A stretch of DNA of 64,000 bases from Tetrahymena thermophila SB210 (GCF_000189635.1 NW_002475972.1:93033-157032), one strand, 5' to 3'; positions 38,780-50,764 are shown, numbered from the stretch's first letter. Notes: generated from the letters alone by a model not told the origin. Numbers and translations: made by a program.

Positions 38780-39608
38780 TATATATACATAAATACAAGC
38801 AGTGAAAAAGGATGAATAAATATAAAATATTTGAAAAATATAAAATAATATGTTTTATTATATAATATTTTGTAATAAAATAATTTAAATATATATAGAT
38901 ATTTAGATTTATTATTATTTTTATATTTATGAATATCATATTTATTTATATAGGTAACCAAAAAAATTTTCAAAAGTTTATGAGGGGGGGGGGGTTGTTA
39001 ATATATGAGAACTTACAGTATATAAAAAATTTAAAAGCAAAAAATTAATTTTATTTAAAATTTAAAGATAAAATAAAATTTTATAACAAAGAATTGAAAA
39101 CTAAATTATCAATAATATATTAGAATTCATAATTAATATATAAATAATCAATATTTAATTAAATAAGAAAAGGAAAATAAAAATAAAAAGAATTATTACA
39201 AATTAAAAAATTATTTTTTTATTTTTTTAAAATAAAATTAAAATAAAAAATGAAACATTTTAATATATTAAAATAAAATAGCTTAAAATATATAAATTAA
39301 TTTATTTATTTTTTATTTTGATATTACAAGTAGCTTTTTAGTTAGAGATAAAATACTTAGTAAATAGCAATATTTATTATCTAATTTTAAGAGTTTTAGT
39401 ATTAATAACCAATTATTTTTGAAATTATATATGCTTTACTTTATTAGTTTAAATTAAAAATATTAATCTAACTTTTTTTGTGATATCTCTTCCAAAAAGT
39501 AAATTGATTAGATTAATTAATTAATGAATTAGTTCTTTTTATCCACTTATAATTAATTAATTAAATCCCATCAATTGCAATTCAATATTTTTGAAAATAA
39601 TAAAATAA
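38780..39608. other. Spacer between LRR genes 2 and 3
   Basis: The first 120 bases resemble the 3' flanks of LRR genes 3, 4 and 5 (GTGAAAAAGGATG, AAATAATATGTTTTATTATATAAT). There is an 11-nt G run at 38984-38994. The end is the conserved LRR-gene upstream block. No other gene seen. Confidence 0.5.
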
Positions 39609-42356
39609 ATGATGTAATAGATTAAAAAATATAACAAATTAGAAGAAGTAGTTATTTATTTTTTTATCAATATACATTAAATTTATTTTATTAATATAAA
39701 AAATTTTTAAACTCTTAACTCTAATCTCATTAGGTTCTCCATATTGATCTAAGGTATTTTTAATTTATTAATATTATTATTATTAATGCTTCTTTTCTTT
39801 TATTTTCAATTTATTAAAAGTATTATTTTTCAAATAGAAATTCTCATCTATATTTATTCATTTTTACTTATAAAAATATTATTTAATTATTTTGATTTAA
39901 TTTTCACTTACAATTTTCAATTTTTAATTATTTGATATTTTCTCTTCATTTTTTGCTTCTAACAAACTAATTAATAATAATTTTTTATTCAATATTTAAA
40001 AGTCGCTATTAAATTGATGCTGTTGGTTTATAAGGCTTATGTTCTGATTTTACAAAGTGCTCTAATCTCTAAAATTTGACACTTAACCTTTGGTACAAAC
40101 TATTTTTTAGTATTTGATATTTTTTAATATAAAAAAGTAACACTCTTTAAATTTATTTGCTAGCTTTTTATTTAGTTTAGCATATTTTTTATTTTTTTTA
40201 TTTTGCTTGTCTTTTTTTTGTTCTATCTATCTATATTTCTTAACTTAACTTATTTTTTAATTTTCAACTATTGTTTTTATTATTAATTAAGTAATTAATT
40301 AATTTTTTAATGATCCACATTTTTTCATTATTTTTTCCTTCTAAATAACTAAGTAATTCTATTTTTTTCTTCAATATTTAAAAAGTGGCAGTTCAATTAG
40401 TGATAAGGGTACATTAGACTTAGGTTCTGCGTTAAAAAATTGCACTAATCTCTCAAATTTGACTCTTAATCTTGAGTAAAAACAGTTTATTAGTTTTAGA
40501 TTGTGATATTTAAAAAAAAAAATGAATTTAAAACAATTTAACTCATTTATTTTATTTTTTAGCTTTTTATTTGATTTCTTTTTCTTTTTTATTTTAATTG
40601 TAATTTTTTTTTTCTATCTTTGTTAATTTAACTCGTTTATTTTTTAATTTTCAACTAATATTTTATAATTAACTAATTAATTTATAATTATTATTTCGTA
40701 TTCTTTCTTTCTTTCTAACTAACTAATTAATTTGATATTTTTTCTTCAATATTTAAAAAGTGGTAATTCAATTGGTGATTCAGGGCCATCAGGTTTAGTT
40801 TCTTGTTTAGGAAAATGCAGTAATCTCTCAAATTTAACACTTTCTTTAAGGTAAAAAAAGTTTATTTGTTTTAGATTGTGAAATTTTTTTATATAAAAAT
40901 GAGTTTAAAAAAATTTTACTCTTTTAATTTATTTGCTAGCTTTTAATTTGATTTATTTTTTTTATAGTGCACATGTTTTTTTTCTTTGCTTACATTACTT
41001 ATTTTTTAATTTTCAAATATTTTTGTTATTATTAATTAATTCATTTCTTATTATTTCCCTTTATTTCATTATTCTTTCTTTCTTTCTTTCTTTCTTTCTT
41101 TCATTCTTACTAACTAATTAATTTTTTATTCAATTTTTAAAAAGGGAAAATTTAATTGGTGCAAATGGTGCAACAAATTTAGGTTCTGCTTTAGTAAATT
41201 GCACTAATCTCTCAAATTTGACACTTGAACTTTAGTAAAAACAGTTTTTTGTTTTAGATTGTGAAAATTTTTAAAATAAAAATGAATTTAAAACCATTTT
41301 ACTCTTTTAATATATTTGCTAGCTATTTATTTTTCTTTTTCTTTTTTGTTGAGCTTTTGTTTTTCTATCTTTGTTAATTTAACTCACTTTTAATTTTCAA
41401 CTATTGTTTTTATTATTCATTAATTTATTTCTTATTATTTCATATTTTTTTCTTCATTTTTTACTTCTAACTAACTAATTAATTTAATATTTTTTCTTCA
41501 ATATTTAAAAAGTGAAAATTAATTGGGTGACTAAGGTGCATCAGGCTTAGGTTCTGGTTTAAAAAATTGCACTAAACTCTCATATTTAAGACTTGGTCTT
41601 GGGTAAAAACAATTTAAAATTTTTGGATTGCGAGTGATATTCTTAATTTAAAGCATAATATCTAACTCTTTTAATTTATTATGATAGTTTTTTTATCTTT
41701 CTTTGTTAATTTTACTCATTTTTAATTTTTAAATTCTACTTTTTTCATTAATTAATTTTTTATTATTTCTAATTTTCTTTACATTTTTCTTCTATTAATA
41801 ATCCATTTTTTCTTCAATATTTAAAAAGAAAGAATCAAATTGGTGATTAAGGTACATCAGGCTTAGGTGCTTTACTAAATTGCACTACTCTTTCAAATTT
41901 AAGACTCTATCTTTAGTAAAAACAATTTTTTTTGCTTTAGATTGTGATATATGTTAATATAAAAATAAATTTAAAACAATAAATACACCTCTTTTAATTT
42001 ATTTGATTAATTTTTCTTTTTCTTTAAGATTTTGCTTGTATTTTTTTACTTTTTTCATTAATTTAATTCAATTTTTTATTTTTAAATTCTACTTTTATAA
42101 TTAATTAATTTCTTATTATTTTATATTTTCTTCATTTTTTCCTTCTAAATAGCAAATTTGTTATATATTTTTACTTAAATATTTAAATAGTGATAATTAA
42201 ATTGGTGATAAAGGTGTATCAGGTTTTAGTTCTGCTTTAAAAAGTTGCACTAATCTCTCAAATTTGAAACTTAATTTTGAGTAAAAATAACTGTTTATTA
42301 GTTTTAAATTGTGATATTTTTTAATATAAAAACACATTTACTCTTTTAAATTATTT

Positions 42357-42393
<37 letters not shown>

Positions 42394-43986
42394 TCTTTGT
42401 TAATTTAAATAATTTTTAAATTTTCAACTATTGCTTTTATTATTAATTAATTCATTTCATATTATTAAATATTTTTTCTTCACTTTTTGCCTCTACTAAG
42501 TAATTAATTATTTCTTTCAATATTTAAAAAGTGGCAATAATATTGGTGATATCGGTACATCAGCCTTAGATTCTGCTTTAGCAAATTGCACAAATCTCTC
42601 AAATTTGATACTTAATCTTAAGTAATAAACTATTTATTTGTTTAGGATTGTGATATTTTTAATATTAAAATGAATTTAAACAATTTATCTCTTTTAATTA
42701 TTTATTAGCTTTTTATTAGATTTATCTTTCTTTTTCTTTTTTATAGTGTTTTTGTTTTATTTCTTTCTTTATTTGTTGATTTAACTCATTTTTTAATTTT
42801 CATATTTTGCTTTTTTTATCAATTAATTCTTATTTTCACATTATTTCATTATATTTAAATAGATTCAATTAAATTGGTGCAATTGGTGCATCAAATTTAG
42901 GTTCTGCTTTAGTTAATTGCACTAATCTCTCAAATTTGACACTTGAACTTTCGTAAAAGCAGTTTTTGTTTTAGATTGCGATATTTCTTAATATAAAAAT
43001 TAATTTAAAACAATTTTATTCATTTAATTAATTTAATTTCTTTTTCTTTTTTATTGTGCTTGTGTTTTTTTTCTTCCATCTTTGTTAATTTAACTCATTT
43101 TTTAATTTTCGACTTTTACTCTTACATTATAATTAATTAATTTATTATTATTATTTCGTATTTTTTTTCTTCATTTTCTCTTTCTAATTAACATAATATA
43201 TATATATATTCTTCAATATTTAAAAAGTGGCAATTAAATTGGTGAGATTGGTGCATAAGGCTTAGGTTCTACTTTAGTAAATTGCACTAATCTTTTAAAT
43301 TTGACACTTAACCTAAGGTAAAAAGATATTATTTGTTTTTAAATGCTATATTCTTGAATATAAAAATTAATTTAAAAAACAATAACTTTTTTAATTTATT
43401 TGATAGTTTTTTATTTAATTTTGCTTTATTTTTCTTTTTTATTGTATTTGTGTTTATTTTTTTTTACTATCTTTGATAATTTTACTCATTTTTTTATTTT
43501 CAACTTTTTCTTCTTTTATTAATTTATTTCTTATTATTTCATATTTTTTCCTTTTAACTAAATAACTTATATTTTTTTTTCTTCTTCAATACTTATAAAG
43601 TAGCAATAAAATTGGTTTAATTGGTTCTTAAGACTTAGTTTCTGCTTTAGCCAGCTGTACTAATCTCTTAAGTTTGAGACTTGACCTAAGGTACAAACAA
43701 CTTATTTGTTTTTGATATTTTTTAATATAAAATGAATTTAAAACTATTAACTTTTTTAATTTATTTATTAGTATTTTATTTGGTTTGTTTTTCTTTTTTA
43801 TTCTGCTAAAATTGTATTATTTATTAATTTAAAAATTTTATTCTATTTAGTTTTTTTTAATAATTTACTTTTTATATTAAAAGTTAAAACTTTATCAAAT
43901 AAGTTCAATCATTGAAAATAAAAAGCATGTGCCTTAAATCTAAAAAATTAGTTTTCTTAGAAATAATTGTGAGAAACAGATGGTGA
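39609..43986 (+). CDS. LRR gene 3 of tandem array (11 LRR exons, ~382 aa)
   Basis: Leader exon 1 is 39609-39647 (MMQQIKKYNKLEE). The usual acceptor of leader exon 2 is lost (AA at 39702-39703 instead of AG). The next AG, at 39732-39733, would give a 20-nt exon (39734-39753) that stays in frame and ends in phase 2. LRR exons: 40003-40092, 40386-40475, 40761-40850, 41145-41234, 41513-41602, 41829-41915, 42191-42280, 42532-42621, 42863-42952, 43228-43317 and 43601-43690. Ten are 90 nt; the sixth is 87 nt through an in-frame 3-nt loss (GLGALLNC in place of GLGSALANC). Terminal exon 43884-43986 with CLKSKKLVFLEI, stop TGA. Introns hold (TTTC)n at 41074-41103 and (CTAA)n at 42356-42391. No signal peptide. 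Confidence 0.84.
42356..42391 (+). repeat. (CTAA)n microsatellite in an LRR-gene intron
   Basis: About nine copies, at the place where neighbouring introns have TTCTAACTAACTAATTAA, so again grown from the intron consensus. Confidence 0.9.
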
Positions 43987-44413
43987 AAAAACGATGGATG
44001 AATATTAAATATTTTAATATTATAAAATAATATGTTTTTTTATAGTTAAACCTAAAATTTAGAAAGATAGGTTTATTATTTTTTTCATATTTATGAATAT
44101 CATATTTATTTTTGTAAGTTATTAAATAGTTTATTAAATATAACGAAATTTATTTAGGGTAATTCCTTTTTGAGTGCACACATTGTGCGCTTGACACTTT
44201 TTGTGTAAATTTGCTCTTAACTATCTGTTTTAAATACAAATTTTAATATTAAATAATGAATTTTAAATTAATTTTGTGGTATCTCTTCATAAAAACAAAT
44301 CTTTTAATTAATATTTGATATTTGGTTATTAAATTTTACTTGTTCTTTTTATCCGTTTATAATTAATTAATTAAATTCCATAAATTGCTTTTCAATATTT
44401 TTGAAAAAAAAAA
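43987..44413. promoter_or_regulatory. Spacer between LRR genes 3 and 4
   Basis: 3' flank of gene 3, then the recurring LRR upstream block (TTTATAATTAATTAATTAAA, CATAAATTGC, TTTCAATATTTTTGAAAA). A less AT-rich stretch lies at about 44170-44210 (GAGTGCACACATTGTGCGCTTGACAC). No gene seen. Confidence 0.5.
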
Positions 44414-47400
44414 ATGAAATAATAGATTTAATAGATTCAAAATAAAAAAGAATTAGAAGAAGTAATTATTTATTTTTTTATTAATATCATTTAAATTTAT
44501 TTTTATTGATAAAAAAAGTTTTTAAACTCTTCACTTTAATCTCATTAGGTTCTCTATATTGATCTAAAGTATATTTAATTAAAAAATGTTAAAAAAATTT
44601 TTTTATATTTAACTTTCAATTATTTAAAAAAATATTTTTCTATTAGAAATTCTCATCTTTATTCATTGATTTGTATTTATACAAAAATTTTTTAGCCATT
44701 TTAACTTAATTTTCATTTCAATTTTTAATTTTTAATTTTTTATTAATTTTTATTAATTTTTATTAATTTTTTATTATTTAATATTTTTTCTTCATTTTTT
44801 GCGATTAACATTTACAATTGATAAAAACAATTTATTTATTTTGGATTGCAATATTTTTAATTTTAAAAATTAATTTAAAACATTAAAACTCTTTTAATTT
44901 AATTTCTTTTTCTTTTAATTGTGCTTGCTTGTTTTTTTGTCTTTGTTTATTTATTTAACTAATTATTAATTAATTTTATTATTTCACATTTTTCTTCATT
45001 TTTTCCTTCTAATTAACTAATTAATTTTTTATTTTTTCTTCAATATTTAAATAGTTTCAATTAAATTGGTTAATAAGATGTATCACGCTTAGGTTCTGCT
45101 TTAGCAAAGTGCATTAATCTCTCAAATTTGAAGCTTTATCTTAGGTAAAAATAGTTTATTTGTTTTGGATTGTCATATTTTTATTTATAAAAACTAATTT
45201 AAAACAATAAAGCTCTTTTTAATTTTGTTTTTATTGTGCTTGCTTTTTTTTGTTCTTTCTTTGTTAATTTAACTCATCATTTTATTTTCAACTTTTGCTT
45301 TGTAAAAGCTAATTTAAAATAATGAAGCTCTTTTTCTTCTTGTTTTTATTTTGCTTGGTTTTTTTCTTTCTTTCTTTGTTAATTTAACTCGTCATTTTAT
45401 TTTCAGCATTAACTTTTATTAATTACTCTTATTATTTCATATTTTCCTTCTAATTAACTAATTAAATATATATTTTTCTTCAATATTTAAAAAGTAACAA
45501 TAAAATTGGTCATACATACATACATACATACATACATACATACTCGCACATGGTTACATGCACTCGGGATAGGGGCCCTATATATAATTACTTATACATT
45601 ATTATTATACGTATACCAATTTATTTATATATAATTGTGGGTAATATACTAGAAGGGAAGGGTCACCTACACCCTAATGGCATTTCTACTAATCTTCCAT
45701 GATTTGACTACGCATTATGCTCGCTTCCCATTTGTATTCCAGATCTTCTGTTCAGAATGGGGCCTCCTCTTTACCTCCTATCAGATTTGGCCCTTCCCTC
45801 CTACCAAGGAGACCGCTGGTAACATTCACATTTTTACATGGAATTTTTCGAAATAAAGGGGGCGGTATAGGATTCGAACCCCCGATATCACTGCTAAGAC
45901 CCTCCGACTCGCCCACTCGAGCCGCTTAGCCCTTCTTTAAAATTGGTCATGAAGGTGCATCAGATTTAGGTTCTGCTTTAGCAAAGTGCACTAATCTCTC
46001 AAATTTGACACTTATACTTAAGTAAAAACAATTTATTTATTTTTGATTGTGAAATTTTTATTTTTAAAAACTAACTTAAAACAATAAAGCTCTTTTTTCT
46101 TTTTATTTTTATTGTTTTTGCTTTTGTTAATTTAACTCATCATTTTATTTTCAAATTTTGCTTTTATTATTAATTAATCTATCTTTTTATTTCATATTTT
46201 TTCTTCATTTTTTCCTTCTAATTAACTATTTAATAATATATTTTGTCTTCAATATTTAAAAAGTTTCAATAAAATTGGTGCAATTGGGGCATCAAGCTTA
46301 ATTTCTGCTTTAGCAAAGTGCACTAATCTCTCAAATTTGAATCTTGATCTTAGGTAAAAACTTTTTATTTATTTTTGATTGTGATATTTTTTTATAAAAA
46401 CTAACTTAAAACAATAAAGCCCTTTTTTTGTTTTTGTTTTTATTGTGCTTGCCTTTTTTTATTCTTTTTTTGTTAATTTAACTTTACATTTTATTTTCTA
46501 CTATTGCTTTTAAATTTAAATAATCTTATTATTTCATATTTTTTCTTAATTTTTTCCTTCCAATTAACTAATTAATGATATATTTTTCTTCAATATTAAA
46601 AAAGTAACAATAAAATTGGTGATGAAGGTGTAACAAGTTTAGGTTCTGCTTTAGCAAAGTGCACTAATCTCTCAAATTTGACACTAAACCTTAAGTAAAA
46701 ACAGTTTATTTGTTTTGGATTTTTATATTTTTATTTGTAAAAACTAATTTAAACAATAAAGCTCTTTTTTCTTATTATTTTTATTGTGCTTACATTTTTT
46801 TTTCTTCTTTCATTTTTAATTTAACTCATCATTTAAAATCTTATAATTTCATATTTTTTCTTCATTTTTTCCTTTAAACTAATTATTTATATATTTTTTC
46901 TTCAATATTTAAAAAGTTACAGTAAAATTAGTGATGAAGGTGCATAAGGCTTATGTACTGCTTTAGTAAAGTGTATTAATCTCTCAAATTTAGAACTTTA
47001 TCTTAAGTAAAAACAGTTTATTTGTTTTATTTGTAAAAAATAACTTAAAACAATAAAGCTCTTTTTTTTTTCTTTTTATTTTGTTTCCTTTTTTTTATTG
47101 TTCTTTGTATTTTAATTTAACTCATTAATTTATTTTCAATTTTTACATTTATTATTAATTAATATATCTTATTATTTGATATTTTTTCTTCATTTTTTCC
47201 TTTTAATTAACTAATTAATTTTATATTATTTCTGCAATATTTAAAAAGTGGCAATCAAATTAATGATGAAGCTGCATCAGGTTTAGGTTCTGCTTTATCA
47301 AAGTGCATTAATCTCTCAAATTTGATACTTGAACTTAGGTAAAAAAAATTTATTTGTTTAGGATTGTGATATTTTTAAATATAAAAATTAGTATAAAACA

Positions 47401-47656
47401 AAAAAGCTCTTTGAATTTATTTTGATAGCTTTTATTTGATTTGTTTTTTTTATCTTTTTTATAGTACTAATTTTATTTTATTTATTAATTTAAGAAATAA
47501 TTTATAATTTAAAAATTTATTTTACTTAATATTAATTTAAAGTTTTTACAAATTAATAAATAAAGAATAAACTACAAAAAGATATCATAAGAATTCAAAG
47601 TAATAAACAATTGTATGAAATCAAAGAGATTAGTTTTCTTTAAAATATAATTCTGA
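44414..47656 (+). CDS. LRR gene 4 of tandem array, one exon interrupted by a SINE-like insertion
   Basis: Leader exons 44414-44461 (48 nt, MKQQIQQIQNKKELEE, three codons longer than its sisters) and 44519-44568. LRR exons 45055-45144, 45495-45513 joined in principle to 45951-46021, 46264-46353, 46605-46694, 46917-47006 and 47249-47338; terminal exon 47566-47656 ending TGA. The second LRR exon is split by a 437-bp insertion (element plus one target-site copy). Without it the exon is exactly 90 nt and open (242 aa in all). With it, translation would run into the element and stop at a TGA near 45703. Skipping the broken exon would stay in frame, because each exon is 90 nt in phase 2, and would give 212 aa. 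So the locus may still make protein with one LRR fewer. The intron after 45144 has an internal duplication near 45300-45400. Confidence 0.8.
45501..45513. repeat. Target-site duplication, left copy
   Basis: TAAAATTGGTCAT, identical to 45938-45950, directly abutting the insertion. It is native LRR exon sequence (the Lys-Ile-Gly-His codons). Confidence 0.93.
45514..45937 (-). mobile_element. tRNA-derived SINE-like retroposon (424 bp)
   Basis: Read on the minus strand, the element starts with a tRNA-like head (45937 downwards). An A-box-like TGGGCGAGTCGG lies at 45915-45904, and a perfect B-box GGTTCGAATCC at 45880-45870. An unrelated body of about 300 nt follows, and the element ends in a (TATG)n simple-repeat tail at 45543-45514. 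A 13-bp duplication of target sequence borders both ends. Composition is far richer in GC than anything nearby. These are the marks of a SINE: RNA polymerase III promoter head, simple-repeat tail and LINE-type insertion. The A-to-B spacing is short and the T-stem pairs poorly, so it is not a working tRNA. The body has no long open frame on the ciliate code. I do not recognise the family. Confidence 0.85.
45938..45950. repeat. Target-site duplication, right copy
   Basis: TAAAATTGGTCAT. The LRR exon resumes directly after it with GAAGGTGCATCAG. Confidence 0.93.
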
Positions 47657-48191
47657 CGATAAAGAAGTAGGGAAAAAAGGATGGATAAATGTTAAATGTT
47701 TGAATAATTGATTATATGTTTTATTATATAATTTTTTGAAAAAAATTTTTTAACCTTAAATATAGATACAAAGATACATAGATTTTATTATTTTTATATA
47801 TATAAATATCATTCATATTTTTGTAAATTAATAAATAGCTAATAATAAATAAAAAATTTTTAAAAAAATTTCAGATTTTTAAAATATGAAAATAAATCTC
47901 AATAAAAAAATACATGTAAATATGCTAAAAAATTACTTTATTCTATTTAATGTGTGCGCATTTTAATAATCCTTTATAACATCCATAGTTCTAAATATAT
48001 TTTTAAGTAAGCAAGCACTTTAAATAGAAATAGTATAATTTAATAATTAATTTTACACTAACTTTTTTGTGATTTCTCTAACTAAAGGCAAATTTATAAA
48101 TTCATATAATTTGTTTGTTCTTTTAATCTGCTTTTTATTAATTAAATTAAATCCATAAATAGCTATTAAATATTTTTGAAAAAATAAATAA
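47657..48191. promoter_or_regulatory. Spacer between LRR genes 4 and 5
   Basis: Conserved 3' flank (GGGAAAAAAGGATGGATAAA) followed by the recurring LRR upstream block near 48110-48190. No other gene seen. Confidence 0.5.
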
Positions 48192-50764
48192 ATGATATAA
48201 TAGATTAAAAAGTATTGCAAATTAGAAGAGGTAATTACTAATTTTTTATCAATTTACTTTAAATTTAAATTTACTAATATAAACAGTTTTTAAACTCTTC
48301 ACTTTTATCTCATTAGGTTCTCAAAATTGATTTGAGGTATATTTAATTTATAAATATTCTTATTATTAATACTTTCTTTATATTTAAATTGCAATTTATT
48401 TATTATATTATTCTTCTAATAAAAATTCTCACCTACATCCCCACTTATTCACTTTCTTAACACAAATGTTTTTTTGGTTACTTAATTTTCACTTTAAGTT
48501 TTTTAATTCATTTTCCATTTTTTATTATTTATTCGCTTTTTATTTCCAAAACTTTTAACTAATAAAAACAGTTTATTTTGTTTGGATTGAGATATTTTTA
48601 CTTATAAAAATGAATTTAAAACAATATATCTAACTCTTTTAATTTGTTTATTGTCTTTTTATTTGATTTTCTTTTCTTTTTCCTTTTTATCATACTTGTG
48701 TTTATTTTTCATCTATCTTTCTTAATTTAACTTTTTTTATTTCCAACATTCCCATTTATCATTTATTTATTTATTCATTTCTTATTGTTTCATTTTTTCC
48801 TTCTAAAAAACTAATTAATTTTATATTTTTTCTTCAATATTTAAAAAGTGGGAAGAATATTGATGACTAAAGTGCATAGCGCTTTGGTTCTTCTTTAGCA
48901 AATTGCACTAATCTCTCAAATTTGACACTTAACCTTTTGTAAAAATAGTTTATTTATTTTGGATTGTGATATTTTTAGTTATAAAAACGAATTTAAATTA
49001 ATAAAACTTTTTTAATTTGTTTTTAAGCTTTTTATTTGATTTATTTTTCTTGCTTTTTTCTATTGTAATTGTGTTTTTTTCTTCTATCTTTCTTAATTTA
49101 ACTCATTTTTTTATTTTCAACAATTTTTAAAATTATTTATTTATTAATTCATTTCTTATAATTTCATATTATTTGTTTATTTTTCCTTCTCATTAACTAA
49201 TTAATTATATATTTTTGCTTTAATATTTAAAAAGTGACTGTAAAATTAGTAATTAAGTTGCATCAAGATTAGTCTCTGCTTTAGCAAATTGCACTAATCT
49301 CTCATATTTAGTACTTAATCTTCAGTAAAAACAGTTTTTTGTTTTGGATTGTGATATTTTTATTTAGAATTTAAAACAATATAATTCTTTTAATTTGTTT
49401 ATTAGCTTTTTATTTGATTTATAACTCTTTTTCATTTTATTTTTTATTGTAATTTCCTTTTTTTCTTCTATTTTTGTTAATTTAACTCGTTTATTTAATT
49501 TCAACATTTGCTTTTATCATTTATTAATTCATTTCTTATCATTTCATATTTTTTCTTGACTTTTTCCTTCTAAATAACTAATTAATGAAATATTTTTTCT
49601 TCAATATTTAAAAAGATTGAATTAAATTAATGATTAAGGTGCATTGGGGTTAGGTTCAGCTTTAGCAAATTGTACTAATCTCTCAAAATTGATACTTTTA
49701 CTTGGGTAGATACAGTTTATTTGTTTTTGTTTTTGATTGTGATATTTTTATTTTTATTTTTAAAAATGAATTTAAAACAAAAAAACTCTTTTTATTTATT
49801 TATTAGCTGCTTATTTGATTTACTTTATTTTTCTCTTTTTATTGTAATTGTGTTTTTTCTTCATTTATCATTCTTAATTTAACTCATTTGTTTATTTTCA
49901 ACATTTGCTTTTATTATTTATTAATTCATTTTTATTATTTCATATTTTTTCTTCATTTTTTCCTTTTAAATAACTAATTAACTATTTAATGATATATTTT
50001 TCTTCTCTATTTAAAAAGAAAAAATTAAATTGGTGATGAAGGTACATCAAGGTTAGGTTATGCTTTAGCAAATTGCACTAATCTCTTAAGTTTGACACTT
50101 TATCTTAAGTAAAAACCTTTTACTTGTTTTGGATTATGATATTTTTATTTATAAAAATGAATTTAAAACAATATTATTCTTTTAATTGTTTATTAGTTTT
50201 TATTTTATTAATTTTTCTTTTTTTTTTATTGCACTTTTGTTTTTTTTTCTTCCATCTTTCTTAATTTAACTCATTTATTTATTTTCACATTTGCTTTTAT
50301 CATTTATTAATTCATTACTTTTATTTCATATTTTTTCTTCATTTTTCCTTCTAAGTTACTAATTAATTAAATGTTTTTTCTTAAATATTTAAATAGTAAT
50401 AATTAAATTGGTGACTAAGGTGCATCAAGGTTAGGTTCTGCTTTAGCAAATAGCACTAATCTCTCAAATTTGACACTTTTACTTTGGTAATTACAGTTTA
50501 TTTGTTTTGAATTGTGATATTTTTATTTTTATTTTTAAAAAGGAATTTAAAACAATATAATTCTATTAATTTGTTTATTAGTATTTTCTTTGATTTATTT
50601 TTTTATTTTTTATTTATTCTATTTAATTTTTTTTAGTGTTTTATTTCAATTTTATTTTATATAAAAGCAACAACTAAATCTATGTATCATAATAATTGAA
50701 AATAAAAAGCAAGTGTCTTAAATCAAAAAGATTAGTTTTATTTGAAATAAATTTCTAATGGTGA
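48192..50764 (+). CDS. LRR gene 5 of tandem array (5 LRR exons, 211 aa)
   Basis: The cleanest example of the gene plan. Leader exon 1 is 48192-48230 (MIQQIKKYCKLEE); a 56-nt intron; leader exon 2 is 48287-48336 (FLNSSLLSHQVLKIDL). LRR exons are 48849-48938, 49235-49324, 49616-49705, 50019-50108 and 50397-50486, all 90 nt. The terminal exon is 50668-50764 with CLKSKRLVLFEI, stop TGA. All junctions are AG/GT and all exons are open. The first LRR has lost the usual IGDEGA core (KNIDDQSAQRFG). The intron after leader exon 2 contains, near 48562, a second intron start (AATAAAAACAGTTTATTTTG) with no exon before it, as if one LRR exon had been deleted there. A short LRR protein without signal peptide; binding partner unknown. 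Confidence 0.88.

Noticed and set aside
38722-38973. Minus-strand 83-codon frame
   Set aside because: It overlaps the terminal exon and 3' flank of LRR gene 2 and has low-complexity composition.
45717-45929. 70-codon plus-strand frame in the GC-rich block
   Set aside because: It lies antisense within the SINE-like element, overlaps the tRNA-like head and has no homology I recognise; a by-product of the higher GC content.
45840-45937. A functional tRNA gene
   Set aside because: The B-box is perfect, but A-to-B spacing is too short for a cloverleaf and the T-stem pairs poorly.
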